From assembly GCF_901827155.1 (NCBI RefSeq), contig NZ_LR594659.1:3472001-3536000 (forward strand): a stretch of 64,000 nucleotides of DNA, in the 5' to 3' direction. The DNA is from Variovorax sp. PBL-H6 (lineage in GTDB: Bacteria > Pseudomonadota > Gammaproteobacteria > Burkholderiales > Burkholderiaceae_C). The translations under genes and the position numbers were made by a program. Each line of letters starts with the position of its first letter. The first letter of the stretch is position 1. Below the pieces are notes generated by a model. The model was not told the origin of the DNA, searched no databases, and saw nothing but the letters and a program-made list of their open reading frames with translations. Below, piece by piece: positions 34,973 to 43,608 of the stretch.

Positions 34973-35559
34973 GATGCGCCGCGCACGGGCGTGATGACCA
35001 TGACCGAGCGGTCGCCGCCGATGAACTCCATCTCGATGCCGAGCACCTCGCCCGCCTTGCCCGTCAGTCGCAGCGACCGCACCTGCGCGGCCAGCTTCTC
35101 GTCGATGGGCGCGAGGTCCAGCGCCCACTTGTCGGCTGCGCCCGTCAGCGTGCTGCGAAAGTAGCGCTGCAGGGTCTGCGTGTTGCCGCTGAGGGTGCTG
35201 CGCATGGCTTCGACCATGCCGAGCAGCTCGGGCATGCTGTCCAGCGTCATCGTGCGGGTGCGGCCGCCGCGCGACAGGGTCAAGGTGTTGCCGTCGACCG
35301 ACATGGTCTCGGGCCGCGGCGTGAGCGTGCGCCGCGTCAACCGGTCGGGGGCGTGAAAGCTCAACGTGCCGCTCGCGTCCAGCGGCCCTTCGATGCCGCG
35401 CACGAAGCGCTGCTCGGTGAAGCGCGCCTCGCCATTCTTCTGCCGGGCGAGCAGGCCCATCAGCTCGGGCAGGTCGAAGGCCCAGGCGGAGGATGCTGTG
35501 AAAGCCAGCGCGGCGACCAGCCAGCGCGACCAGCGCTCAATCTTCTTGCCAGAAGTCAT
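34969..35559 (-). CDS. LolA-like outer membrane lipoprotein carrier protein
   Basis: A 196-residue periplasmic protein. A signal peptide (SRWLVAALAFTASSAWAF) is followed by the LolA-like start DLPELMGLLARQKNGEARFT and the sheet region FHAPDRLTRRTLTPRPETMS. In aryl-polyene clusters a LolA homologue probably carries the lipid-linked product across the periplasm together with the MMPL exporter. The start at 35559 lies inside the preceding acyltransferase gene (23-bp overlap). Confidence 0.85.
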   Translation of the reverse strand: MTSGKKIERWSRWLVAALAFTASSAWAFDLPELMGLLARQKNGEARFTEQRFVRGIEGPLDASGTLSFHAPDRLTRRTLTPRPETMSVDGNTLTLSRGGRTRTMTLDSMPELLGMVEAMRSTLSGNTQTLQRYFRSTLTGAADKWALDLAPIDEKLAAQVRSLRLTGKAGEVLGIEMEFIGGDRSVMVITPVRGAS

Positions 35560-36634
35560 GGAAGTTGAACCAGTTGTAGGGGTAGGCGCGACAGAGGGCC
35601 TCGAGCCGCGCGACATAGCTTTCGAGCGCGGCGCGGATGCGGCGTTCACGCTCGGCCGGGTCGGACACACGTTCGCTGAAGTCGGCCAGCGGCTCGAAAT
35701 GGACATCGTAGCGCGCGCCCCCCACGTAGAGGCCTGCCATGAAGAACACCTTGCGCCGCAGCAGCGCGGCCAGCCGGAATGGACCGTCGTTGATCAGGGC
35801 CGGATGCCCGAGAAAGGGCAGCCTGATGCTGTTGCCGCGTTGCTGGCCGGCTTCCTCCGGGCCCGGCAGCGTGCGGTCGGCCAGGAGCCCGGCCAGGCCG
35901 CCGCCATCCAGCCAGTCGCGCAGATCGAGCATGGAGTGCGGCCGGCCCAGCGCGATGATGTGCGGCCGCAGGCCGGGCTCGGCGATGGCGTCGAGCACCG
36001 CGGTGATCTGCTGTGCATTGTCCTGGTACATCAGCATCGCAAGCGGCAGTTCCTTCGGCCGCCCGCTCTGGTGCTTGCAGGCGCCCATGGCCTCGAAGCT
36101 GCCGATGTGCGCGCCGAGCATGAAGGCGCCGCGCCCCGCGGCAACCTCGGCCTCTACCGGTGCATTGCCGTGCACGCGCACGTCGAACAGGTCCATGCGC
36201 CCGCGCAGGAAGTAGATGCGGTCGAGCACGGTCGACGCAAAGGCGTGCAGCAGCCGGTATCCATCGGACCAGCCCGCGCGAGGACCGATGGCGCGGAACA
36301 GGTAGCGCTTGATGTGCCGCCGCGGCGCGGGCGAGAACAACAGGAAGTACAGGGAGATGGGATGCAGCACCAGCCGTGCCACCGGGCGCCCGCAGCGGAT
36401 CGCGATCCAGCAGATCACCCGCAGCGCCAGCATGTTGCTGCGTTCCGGCGTGCGCGACCAGTCGGGTTGGGGCGATTTCGCGTCGCCGGCCTCGGGCGGC
36501 TGTGCCACGCTGATCGGAACGCCTTCGCCTTCGGCCGCCACGCCTTGGGCCTTCGCAACGGCCGAGCGGCGCACCGGACTACCCTGGCCTTCGGCTGCGG
36601 TGCGATTCGCCTTCGGGACGGCCGCACGGCTCAT
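35537..36634 (-). CDS. LpxL-like lysophospholipid acyltransferase with repeat-containing N terminus
   Basis: A 365-residue LPLAT of the HtrB/LpxL kind. Residues 68-365 form the enzyme, with the membrane helix LALRVICWIAI, GAHIGSFEAMG as the catalytic HxxxxD-like region, ADRTLPGPEEAGQ and the end YPYNWFNFHDFW. The first 67 residues are a hydrophilic extension with two 20-residue degenerate repeats (AAEGQG and AAEGEG). The ATG at 36634 overlaps the ligase stop by 4 bp, which supports the long form; the Met at residue 68 would be the start of a conventional-length enzyme. Confidence 0.82.
   Translation of the reverse strand: MSRAAVPKANRTAAEGQGSPVRRSAVAKAQGVAAEGEGVPISVAQPPEAGDAKSPQPDWSRTPERSNMLALRVICWIAIRCGRPVARLVLHPISLYFLLFSPAPRRHIKRYLFRAIGPRAGWSDGYRLLHAFASTVLDRIYFLRGRMDLFDVRVHGNAPVEAEVAAGRGAFMLGAHIGSFEAMGACKHQSGRPKELPLAMLMYQDNAQQITAVLDAIAEPGLRPHIIALGRPHSMLDLRDWLDGGGLAGLLADRTLPGPEEAGQQRGNSIRLPFLGHPALINDGPFRLAALLRRKVFFMAGLYVGGARYDVHFEPLADFSERVSDPAERERRIRAALESYVARLEALCRAYPYNWFNFHDFWQED
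36527..36632 (-). repeat. Tandem 60-bp repeat in the acyltransferase 5' end
   Basis: Two imperfect copies begin near 36527 (GCCTTCGGCCGCCACGCC) and 36587 (GCCTTCGGCTGCGGTGCG), a 60-bp (20-residue) period. They code for the extension in front of the acyltransferase domain and look like a local duplication. Confidence 0.55.
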
Positions 36635-38334
36635 GACTCGCCCCCGGGGGTCCAGCGGCCGCTCGCGGCGACCACCTCCGCCACCCGCACTTCGAAGCGC
36701 AGCCCACGCGAGGCACCGCTCTCGGGGTTGAGGTCGATGCGCAATACGCTGCCCGGACGTACTGGCGCGAGGAACTTGGCCGCGGCGAGGGTTGGCCGCG
36801 GGCCCAGGCGGGCCGCCAGCGCAGGCACCTGCCGGGCGGCCTCCAGCACCTCCGACAGCAGCAAGGCGCCGGGCAGCAGCGGCTGGCCCGGGAAGTGACC
36901 CGCGAAAGCAGGATGGTCTGGCGGTACTTCGTGCGTGAGCTGCACCGGCGTGCCGTCCCCTGCAAGCTGCGCCAGCGCGAACTCGCGCAGGGCGCGCGCC
37001 GTCAGCTTGCCGGTGCCCTCCCGCGGGAAGGCATTCACATGCACGACTCGACGCGGCACGAAGACCGCTTCGAGGCGCTCGCGCAGCGCGGCCACGATCG
37101 CGTGGGCATCGAGCGTGGGTGCGACCACGAAGGCCACCGGTCGCACCACGCCGTCGGTCACGTCGTCAGGCAGCCAGAAGGCGCCGTCCTCCACGCCCGG
37201 AATGCTGTTGAGGTGGTGGTTGAGGTAACCCAGCGAGCTGCGCCGGCCGGCGACGTGGATCAGGTCGTTGGCGCGCCCGAGCAAGCGGAACCGACGCTCG
37301 TCGAGCAGTTCCAGCACGTCGGCCATCGGCGTCGGCTCGGGAACGAAGTCGCCCTCGAAGACGAAGCGCTCCGCGCCCGCGGCATCGTGCTCGGCATGCA
37401 CACGGATGTCGCCTAAGGTCTCCCAGACATCGCTGCGCGTCGGGCGCCGCGTCGCGACCTGGCCCGATTCGGTGCTGCCGTAAATCTCGATCAACTGGCC
37501 GCCCATGGCCTGCTCGGCCTGCGCCGCGAGCTGCGGCGAGAGCGGCGCGGTGGCGGAGAGGATCAGGTCCACCGGCGGCAGCGCGATGCCGGAGAGCAGC
37601 AGCGTCTTGAGGTGAAACGGCGTGGTGACCAGCGCGCGCGGCTGCGGCACCGAGGCCAGCGCCTCGGCGACATCGGCCGGGAAGAAGGGGCGGCCGCTGT
37701 CGAAGGCGGCACCACCAAGCATCGCGAGCAGCGCCGAGGATTCGAGCCCGTAGCTGTGCTGCACCGGCACGGTGGCCACCAGCGTCAGGCCAGCGAGCGA
37801 GCGGCGCCCGAGCAGCTCGGCCAGCCGGGCCACCGCGGCAGCCACATCACCCACCAGCGTCCTCCAGGCCTTGGGATGCGGCTGCGGCGCGCCTGTGGAG
37901 CCGGATGTCAGCAGGCTCACGGCATGCAGGCCGGCCTTGATTGCCGGCACCGGCTGCGCCTCCGGGCCGCCGGGCGGCGGGCGGTGCTCGACCAGGATGC
38001 GCGGCATGCCGGGCGTGGCGACTTGCGGGTCGTCCAGCACCGCATACGTGCGGCCGTCCGGTTCCACCAGCCGTGCCAGCGTGTCGGGCCGCGCATCGGG
38101 CGGCAGCAGGCTGGCCTGGCCGCGCACCAGCGCCGCCGCGAGACCCAGTGCGAAGGCATAGCGATCGGTGCAGAGGTTGACCGCCGGGCCGCCCTCGGGC
38201 AGTTGCGATGCCAGGCGCGCCACGTCGGCCAGGAACTCGCGCGCGCTCACCGGCACGCCGGCGCGCCAGGCGAGGGGCGCGTCCGGATCGCGAGTGCTCA
38301 GGAGAGGAAGAAGATCAAGGCCAGTCACATTCAT
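36631..38334 (-). CDS. Acyl-AMP ligase fused to a hotdog dehydratase domain
   Basis: A 567-residue protein. Residues 1-440 are an ANL-type adenylating enzyme (VSLLTSGSTGAPQPHPKAWR as motif A3, LIEIYGSTESGQVATRR as A5, GRANDLIHVAGRRSSLGYLN as the A8-like hinge). Residues 450-567 are a FabZ-like hotdog domain (PPDHPAFAGHFPGQPLLPGA). The ligase would activate hydroxybenzoate for the ACP, and the hotdog domain dehydrates intermediates. In E. coli-type clusters these are usually separate proteins (ApeH-like and ApeI-like). Coupled by 4-bp overlaps on both sides. Confidence 0.87.
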   Translation of the reverse strand: MNVTGLDLLPLLSTRDPDAPLAWRAGVPVSAREFLADVARLASQLPEGGPAVNLCTDRYAFALGLAAALVRGQASLLPPDARPDTLARLVEPDGRTYAVLDDPQVATPGMPRILVEHRPPPGGPEAQPVPAIKAGLHAVSLLTSGSTGAPQPHPKAWRTLVGDVAAAVARLAELLGRRSLAGLTLVATVPVQHSYGLESSALLAMLGGAAFDSGRPFFPADVAEALASVPQPRALVTTPFHLKTLLLSGIALPPVDLILSATAPLSPQLAAQAEQAMGGQLIEIYGSTESGQVATRRPTRSDVWETLGDIRVHAEHDAAGAERFVFEGDFVPEPTPMADVLELLDERRFRLLGRANDLIHVAGRRSSLGYLNHHLNSIPGVEDGAFWLPDDVTDGVVRPVAFVVAPTLDAHAIVAALRERLEAVFVPRRVVHVNAFPREGTGKLTARALREFALAQLAGDGTPVQLTHEVPPDHPAFAGHFPGQPLLPGALLLSEVLEAARQVPALAARLGPRPTLAAAKFLAPVRPGSVLRIDLNPESGASRGLRFEVRVAEVVAASGRWTPGGES

Positions 38335-38969
38335 TGCCGTGCAGCCGGGTCGGCCGGCGCGCTGTAGAAGGCGCGCACCGTGTCGATCAGGCGGGTGCGC
38401 TCGAATTCAGGATGCAGCCGGTAGCGCAGCAGATACTCGCCCACGAAGAGCATTCCGACCATCAGGGGCGTCAGCAGGTTGGCCAGCACGGACCAGGCAG
38501 CGAAGGACATCGTGGCATACACCGCGACCGAGGCCAGCACCATCGACGCGAAGTACGCGGTCCAGATCCACGTCACGCGCCAGGTGTACTCGCGCATCCC
38601 CGGCGACAGCGGGTGGATGCGCGCGGCGAACTGGCCGATCAGCGACAGTCGATCGCGCCGCAGCGTGCTGCCGAACCAGCCGCACAGCAGTGCATTGATC
38701 CCCACGTGCTGCAGCATGTAGAGCCGATTGGGGTCGCCTGCCTCGCCGCGCAGCACCAGCGCGAATCCGAGCACGCCCACCACCGCCGCGACGCCCAAGC
38801 CCCAGGCGCCGAAGCGGCTACCCGCGAGCCCCAGCGCCGTCAGCCACAGCGGACCCAGCAGCACCCCTACCGCCCAGGGCTCGGCGGCATGAAAGAGCAT
38901 CATCCATTGGGAAACACCGGCATAGGCCACCCCCGCGAGCAGCAGGAGCGCCATGCGCCATCGAGACAT
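38331..38969 (-). CDS. COG4648-type integral membrane protein of the aryl-polyene cluster
   Basis: A 212-residue membrane protein with about five to six hydrophobic helices (MALLLLAGVAYAGVSQW, LGVAAVVGVLGFALVL, YFASMVLASVAVYATM and others). It matches the ApeG/COG4648 class of predicted membrane proteins regularly found next to the AMP ligase and ACP in aryl-polyene operons. Function unknown. It overlaps the ligase by 4 bp. Confidence 0.8.
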   Translation of the reverse strand: MSRWRMALLLLAGVAYAGVSQWMMLFHAAEPWAVGVLLGPLWLTALGLAGSRFGAWGLGVAAVVGVLGFALVLRGEAGDPNRLYMLQHVGINALLCGWFGSTLRRDRLSLIGQFAARIHPLSPGMREYTWRVTWIWTAYFASMVLASVAVYATMSFAAWSVLANLLTPLMVGMLFVGEYLLRYRLHPEFERTRLIDTVRAFYSAPADPAARQ

Positions 38970-38972
38970 GAC

Positions 38973-39281
38973 TCAGGATTCGCCGCGATTCTGGGCGACG
39001 TGGGCTGCGAGGCTGCGCAGCGACTGGAAGATCTGCTGGTTGCGCTCGTCGTCCGAGCGCAGCTGGAAACCATACTTGCGCGAAACCTCGAGCGCGACCT
39101 CGAGGATGTCGATCGAATCCAGCCCCAGCCCTTCGCCGTACAGCGGCGCCGTCGGCGCGATCTCGGAGGGTGAGATCTCGAGGTTCAGCGACTCGACCAG
39201 GAGCACGGCCAACTCGTTCTCCAGAGCGGATTGTTCAGGCGCATCGCCAAGGGCGGAAATGGATGATTGGGTCGATGACAA
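38973..39281 (-). CDS. Acyl carrier protein of the aryl-polyene cluster
   Basis: A 102-residue ACP when started at the TTG at 39281, with GGAG upstream. The phosphopantetheine site is the Ser in GLGLDSIDILEVAL (residue 56). The first 20 residues are an extra low-complexity lead compared with classical ACPs of about 85. No ATG occurs in frame at a suitable distance, which is why the TTG is chosen; this start is uncertain. It is the first gene of the minus arm. Only one ACP gene is visible, while many clusters have two. Confidence 0.85.
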   Translation of the reverse strand: MSSTQSSISALGDAPEQSALENELAVLLVESLNLEISPSEIAPTAPLYGEGLGLDSIDILEVALEVSRKYGFQLRSDDERNQQIFQSLRSLAAHVAQNRGES

Positions 39282-39327
39282 AAGGGGACTCCGGGGGCTT
39301 TTGAATGAACTATCGCACGGGGTCGGA

Positions 39328-39333
39328 ATTATA
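39328..39333 (-). promoter_or_regulatory. Candidate -10 TATAAT for the minus-arm pigment operon
   Basis: On the minus strand a perfect TATAAT lies about 40-50 bp upstream of the ACP start, in the 111-bp space between the ACP gene and the HerA-like gene. No good -35 hexamer is seen at 16-18 bp. Transcription from here could cover the ten genes to the FabG-like gene. Confidence 0.45.
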
Positions 39334-39392
39334 GGAGGCGCCCTCGTGCGCCTTGGATAGACTGCGGCCAATCCCCAACCCCGGAGCACCCC

Positions 39393-40913
39393 ATGGCCGA
39401 ACCCCTCCTGATCGCCCTCCACGACACTACCGAATGCACCCTTCTGCCGGGGTTCGCCAATCGCCATGGCCTGATCACCGGCGCCACCGGCACCGGCAAG
39501 ACCGTCACCCTGCAGACCATCGCCGAGAAGCTCTCGGCCATCGGCGTGCCGGTCTTCATGGCCGACGTCAAGGGCGACCTGACCGGCGCCAGCCAGGCGG
39601 GCAGCATCGGCGAGAAGATGGCCGCCACCCTGAAGGAGCGCGGCCTCGACCTGCCCCAGCCGCTCGCCTGCCCGGTGACGCTGTGGGACGTGTTCGGCGA
39701 ACAGGGGCACCCGGTGCGCGCCACGGTGTCCGACATGGGCCCGTTGTTGCTGGGGCGCATGCTCAACCTGAACGAAACACAAGCCGGCGTGCTGAACCTC
39801 GTGTTCAAGATCGCGGACGACAACGGCCTTCTGCTGCTGGACCTCAAGGACCTGCGCGCCATGCTGCAGCACGTGGGCGAGAACGCCAGCCAGTTCACCA
39901 CCGAGTACGGCAACATCAGCGCCGCCAGCGTGGGCGCGATCCAGCGCGGGTTGCTGCAGATCGAGAGCCAGGGCGGCGACAAGTTCTTCGGCGAGCCGAT
40001 GCTCAACATCTCGGACTTCATGCAGACCGAAGGCGGCAAGGGCGTGGTCAACATCCTGGCGGCCGACAAGCTGATGAACTCGCCGCGGCTCTATGCCACC
40101 TTCCTGTTGTGGCTGCTGTCGGAGCTGTTCGAGCAGTTGCCCGAGATCGGCGACCCGGAACAGCCCAAGCTGGTCTTCTTCTTCGACGAGGCGCACCTGC
40201 TCTTCAACGAGGCGCCGAAGGCACTGGTCGAGCGCATCGAGCTGGTGGTGCGGCTGGTGCGCTCGAAGGGGGTGGGCGTGTTCTTCGTGACGCAGAACCC
40301 GCTGGACATTCCGGACTCCGTGCTCGCGCAGCTGGGCAATCGCGTGCAGCACGCGCTGCGCGCGTTCACGCCGCGCGACCAGAAGGCAGTCAAGGCCACC
40401 GCCACGACGATGCGGCAGAAGCCGGGCCTGGACATCGAGACCGCGATCACCGAGCTGGCGGTGGGCGAAGCGCTGGTGAGCTTCCTCGACGCCAAGGGTC
40501 GGCCCAGCATCACCGAGCGCGTCTACGTGCTGCCGCCCGGCAGCCAGATCGGGCCGATCACGCCCGCGCAGCGGCAGGCGCTGATCGCGAACTCGCTGGT
40601 GGCGGGCGTCTACGAGAAGTCGGTGGACCGCGAATCGGCCTACGAGAAGCTCAAGGGGCGCGCCGAGACGGCGCCCGATGCGCCGCCCGCGGTTGCCGGC
40701 AAGCCTGGCGCTGCGGCGCCGGCCGAGTCGGGCGGCGTGATGGGCAGCCTGAACGAGATCCTGTTCGGCTCGACCGGGCCGCGCGGCGGCAAGCGAGACG
40801 GCCTCGCGCAGACCATGGCCAAGTCCGCGATGCGGACGATGGGCACGCAGGTGGGGAAAGAGATCCTGCGAGGGGTGCTGGGGGGAATCTTCGGGGCCAA
40901 GACGCGGCGGTGA
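39393..40913 (+). CDS. HerA-like (DUF853) ATPase
   Basis: A 506-residue protein of the DUF853/YjgR group of HerA/FtsK-like ATPases. The Walker A motif [20 protein letters not shown] is at about 27-46, [14 protein letters not shown] follows, and Walker B with the [11 protein letters not shown] box lies near 265-275. A Gly/Arg-rich C terminus follows. The cellular job of this group is not known. It is transcribed away from the pigment operon and probably stands alone; no NurA-like nuclease gene accompanies it. Confidence 0.88.
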   Translation: MAEPLLIALHDTTECTLLPGFANRHGLITGATGTGKTVTLQTIAEKLSAIGVPVFMADVKGDLTGASQAGSIGEKMAATLKERGLDLPQPLACPVTLWDVFGEQGHPVRATVSDMGPLLLGRMLNLNETQAGVLNLVFKIADDNGLLLLDLKDLRAMLQHVGENASQFTTEYGNISAASVGAIQRGLLQIESQGGDKFFGEPMLNISDFMQTEGGKGVVNILAADKLMNSPRLYATFLLWLLSELFEQLPEIGDPEQPKLVFFFDEAHLLFNEAPKALVERIELVVRLVRSKGVGVFFVTQNPLDIPDSVLAQLGNRVQHALRAFTPRDQKAVKATATTMRQKPGLDIETAITELAVGEALVSFLDAKGRPSITERVYVLPPGSQIGPITPAQRQALIANSLVAGVYEKSVDRESAYEKLKGRAETAPDAPPAVAGKPGAAAPAESGGVMGSLNEILFGSTGPRGGKRDGLAQTMAKSAMRTMGTQVGKEILRGVLGGIFGAKTRR

Positions 40914-40949
40914 GTAAGCCGTCCAATACAGAAATCCATACGATGGTTG

Positions 40950-41057
40950 GCAGCCGCGGCCATTCACCAAGGCGAGCACGTGGCCCGCTTCGACGCCGAG
41001 TTCAAGCGTCGTCTGCTGCCGAAAACGCAGTTCACGAGACTTTCGGCCGCATCGTGA
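40950..41057 (+). pseudogene. Possible gene remnant between the HerA-like and nrsF genes
   Basis: A 35-codon open stretch reading FDAEFKRRLLPKTQFTRLSA and ending TGA has protein-like codon use but no start or recognisable family. It fills most of the 160-bp gap. It could be the 3' end of a degraded gene, or chance. Confidence 0.2.
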
Positions 41058-41073
41058 GTTCGTCCGCCCGCAT

Positions 41074-41715
41074 TCACCAACGCAGCAGCCGGTGCCCGAC
41101 CAGCGCCCCCGCCACCACCGGCAGCGCCATCCCGATCACATACCAGATCGCCAGGAACGGCCCCGCCAGTTCCGGGCAGTGCAAGGCATAGACCGCCGCG
41201 CCGGCCCCCGCCGACATCGCCCCGGCCGCGGCACCGGCCAGCGCCGGCTGCGTGGGCGCGAGGCTCTTCAGTGCCACCAGCGAAGCCACGAACACCGGCA
41301 GCGAAATCAATGCGATGTTGAAGGCGCAGCTCCGCCAGGTCTGCCCCCACACCATCGCCGCGCGCTCGTCGACCGGGGCCATCAGCCACGTCACGAGCCC
41401 GATCGCCCACACCAGCAGCACCGGTACGGCCAGGCCCAGCCACGCGACACGCACGCGCACCCCGGGCCGCGCCAGCCGCTGCACGACCACGAAGCCCGCC
41501 ACGGCGATGCAGGCCGGGAACAGCAGCTTGACCCAGAACATCGGCCAGAACATGGTCTGCACCAGGTCGCGACGCACGCCGTACTCGAAGGCCATTACGG
41601 CGATCGACAACGGCAGCCCGACCGCGAGGGCGAGGGCGAAGCGCCGTGCGGCCGCGTGCCTCGGCACCGGCTGCGCCTGGGAAGCGAGCAGGGAAACGAG
41701 CTCGTCTGTCTTCAT
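41074..41715 (-). CDS. nrsF: NrsF (DUF1109) membrane anti-sigma factor
   Basis: A 213-residue inner membrane protein with about six hydrophobic helices (for example [20 protein letters not shown] and [14 protein letters not shown]). It resembles the DUF1109/NrsF family, which holds the cognate ECF sigma factor inactive until heavy-metal stress. The N terminus with [17 protein letters not shown] and the order sigma then nrsF match the Caulobacter sigF-nrsF pair. It overlaps the sigma gene by 4 bp. The helices contain few Cys (FPACIAV, RSCAFN, LHCPEL) that could take part in metal sensing. Confidence 0.87.
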   Translation of the reverse strand: MKTDELVSLLASQAQPVPRHAAARRFALALAVGLPLSIAVMAFEYGVRRDLVQTMFWPMFWVKLLFPACIAVAGFVVVQRLARPGVRVRVAWLGLAVPVLLVWAIGLVTWLMAPVDERAAMVWGQTWRSCAFNIALISLPVFVASLVALKSLAPTQPALAGAAAGAMSAGAGAAVYALHCPELAGPFLAIWYVIGMALPVVAGALVGHRLLRW

Positions 41716-42266
41716 GATGATGTCTTTCCGATCTTCAATGCCAGCGCCTTCAGTCCGCGATGGATGCCGACCTTGACCGCCGACTCCGACATGCCGGTCA
41801 GGCGTGCCGTCTCGGCCACCGAGAGGCCTTCGAGCTTGACGTGCACGATCGGCACTCGATGCCGGTCGGGCAAGGTGTCGAGCAGGCCGGCCAGGTCACG
41901 GCGCGCATCGCTGGCTTCGGTGGCCGAATCCGCAAACACGGCCAGCTCGTCATCGAGCGGGTCGTTCAGTGCCTCTCGAGCGGACTTCGATCGTAGAAGG
42001 TCGATCATCTTGTAGCGCGCGATCGCGTGCACCCAGGCCGTCAGCGGCTGGTCGCTCTGGTAGGTGTGGCGCTGGTTGTGCATGGCGAGCAGGCATTCCT
42101 GGACAAGATCCTCGACTTCATCGGGCCAGCCGAACAAACGCCTGGCCAGAAAGGCGCGCAAGTGGGCGCTGAGCTTCTGCAGGAAGGCGCGATAGGCCTG
42201 CGCATCGCCGTCCAGGCCGCGCACGAACAGCTCGTGCAGCACCGTCTCCGCATCGCTCTTAGCCAT
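41712..42266 (-). CDS. sigF: ECF sigma factor, SigF-like
   Basis: A 184-residue extracytoplasmic-function sigma factor. Region 2 is seen as [20 protein letters not shown], ending with [19 protein letters not shown], and region 4 as [20 protein letters not shown] with the helix-turn-helix [20 protein letters not shown]. The start at 42266 is preferred over 42284: GGGAG lies 4 bp upstream, and the -10 element of its own promoter overlaps the upstream ATG. With nrsF and the divergent bufferin operon it forms a metal-stress regulon. Confidence 0.9.
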   Translation of the reverse strand: MAKSDAETVLHELFVRGLDGDAQAYRAFLQKLSAHLRAFLARRLFGWPDEVEDLVQECLLAMHNQRHTYQSDQPLTAWVHAIARYKMIDLLRSKSAREALNDPLDDELAVFADSATEASDARRDLAGLLDTLPDRHRVPIVHVKLEGLSVAETARLTGMSESAVKVGIHRGLKALALKIGKTSS

Positions 42267-42283
42267 CGGACTCCCACTGGTCA

Positions 42284-42309
42284 TTCGTGCTTTCTGCTCC
42301 GCCGGTTAC
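42284..42309 (-). promoter_or_regulatory. SigF-type promoter of sigF-nrsF (GTAACC-N16-CGAA)
   Basis: On the minus strand GTAACC (42309-42304) is followed by exactly 16 bp and then CGAA (42287-42284). The layout equals the motif I recall for the Caulobacter SigF regulon and the one upstream of bufA here. It implies autoregulation. The transcript would begin near 42277, downstream of the first ATG. Confidence 0.72.
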
Positions 42310-42352
42310 AGCCGGCGCGAAAAAAGAAACCGCGCGAATTGTGCCGCGCGCC

Positions 42353-42378
42353 GTAACCCGACCCGCGCAGGCCGCGAA
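42353..42378 (+). promoter_or_regulatory. SigF-type promoter of the buf operon (GTAACC-N16-CGAA)
   Basis: GTAACC at 42353-42358, a 16-bp spacer, then CGAA at 42375-42378, about 64 bp upstream of the bufA ATG. It is the same arrangement as on the opposite strand in front of sigF, which supports control of the operon by that sigma factor. Confidence 0.75.
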
Positions 42379-42441
42379 GTAGAAAGCGACTGCGCCAGAC
42401 GGTGCGGTTGCAATCTTCACTCAACCACTGGAGCACATTCC

Positions 42442-42732
42442 ATGATCACTCGTCCCCTCGCCATCACCGCACTCGCCCTCGGCGCACTCGCTGCCGGTTC
42501 CGCCATGGCCCAGGATGCGAAGCCGATGGCCGACAAGATGGCCACGATGGAAAAATGCTACGGCGTCTCGATGGCCGGCAAGAACGACTGCGCCGCCGGC
42601 GCCGGCACCACCTGCGCGGGCACCTCGAAGGTGGACTACCAGGGCAACGCCTGGAAGAACGTGCCGGCCGGCACCTGCGCCACGATCAAGACGCCCAAGG
42701 GCATGGGTTCGCTGGAGCCGATCAAGTCCTGA
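42442..42732 (+). CDS. bufA: Bufferin precursor BufA1 (DUF2282), copper-binding RiPP
   Basis: A 96-residue precursor peptide of the bufferin family. A signal sequence of about 24 residues ends at SAMAQ; the mature part carries four Cys (C39, C50, C58, C79) in contexts [18 protein letters not shown] and GTCATI, as in BufA1. In known cases an MNIO enzyme turns Cys into thiooxazoles that chelate copper in the periplasm. GGAG lies 9-10 bp upstream of the ATG. It is followed by the modifying enzymes and preceded by a SigF-type promoter. Confidence 0.9.
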   Translation: MITRPLAITALALGALAAGSAMAQDAKPMADKMATMEKCYGVSMAGKNDCAAGAGTTCAGTSKVDYQGNAWKNVPAGTCATIKTPKGMGSLEPIKS

Positions 42733-42756
42733 TCGAACCTGCAGCCCCGTTCACCC

Positions 42757-43608
42757 ATGTCCTCCCCCGTGCTCACGGCTGGCCTCGGCCTCAAGGCCGA
42801 GCACTACGACGCAGCCGTATCGGCACGCGTCGAGGGCCTGTGGTTCGAGGTCCATCCCGAGAACTACATGGTGACGGGCGGGCCGCGACTCGGTTGGCTC
42901 GAGGCGGTGCGCGAGCAGCATCCCGTCTCGCTGCACGGCGTGTCGCTCTCGCTCGCGGGTGAGAGCGAGCCTGATGCTGCACACCTGCGCCGGCTTGCAG
43001 CGCTTGCCGAGCGTATTCGTCCCGCGCTGATCTCCGAACACCTGGCCTGGTCGGCGTGGAACGGCCACTACGTTCCCGACCTGCTGCCCTTTGCCCGCAC
43101 GACCGAGGCCCTTCACCGCATCTCGGCGAACGTCGGCCGGGCGCAGGACGCGCTTGCCACGCCGATCGCCATCGAGAATCCCTCCCACTATCTGCGATTC
43201 GACAACCACGACTGGGACGAGATCGACTTCCTGGCCGAGCTGGCGCGCCGCACTGGCTGCACGCTGCTGCTGGACATCAACAACGTCCATGTGTCGGCGC
43301 ACAACCTGGGCTACGCGGCCGAGTCCTGGCTGGACCGCTTCCCGGCGGCGAGGGTCAGCGAGATCCATCTGGCCGGCCATTCGCACGACCCCGCGTGGGG
43401 CGAGGCCCTGCTGATCGACTCGCACGATGCGCCGGTCGCGCCCGAGGTCTGGCGCCTCTATCGCCGCTTCATCCAGCGCGCCGGCGCACGGCCCACACTG
43501 ATCGAGCGTGACGGCAACGTGCCGACCCTCGACACGCTGATGTTGGAACGCAGCATCGCCGAGACCGCCCTGCGCGAAAACGCGGGCGCAACAAGGGCAG
43601 AAGCATGA
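42757..43608 (+). CDS. bufB: BufB, MNIO (DUF692) multinuclear iron oxidase
   Basis: A 283-residue TIM-barrel DUF692 enzyme that would oxidatively modify the Cys residues of BufA. Metal-ligand motifs are visible: VSLHGVSLSLAG, ISEHLAWSAW, IAIENPSHYLR, LLLDINNVHVSAHN, SEIHLAGHSHD and LIERDGNVPTL. The length is normal for the family. It starts 24 bp after bufA and overlaps bufC by 4 bp. Confidence 0.92.
   Translation: MSSPVLTAGLGLKAEHYDAAVSARVEGLWFEVHPENYMVTGGPRLGWLEAVREQHPVSLHGVSLSLAGESEPDAAHLRRLAALAERIRPALISEHLAWSAWNGHYVPDLLPFARTTEALHRISANVGRAQDALATPIAIENPSHYLRFDNHDWDEIDFLAELARRTGCTLLLDINNVHVSAHNLGYAAESWLDRFPAARVSEIHLAGHSHDPAWGEALLIDSHDAPVAPEVWRLYRRFIQRAGARPTLIERDGNVPTLDTLMLERSIAETALRENAGATRAEA

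Noticed and set aside
38973..40979. 668-codon protein ending in the ACP
   Set aside because: Its upstream part is antisense to the HerA-like gene; only the last 102 codons are ACP.
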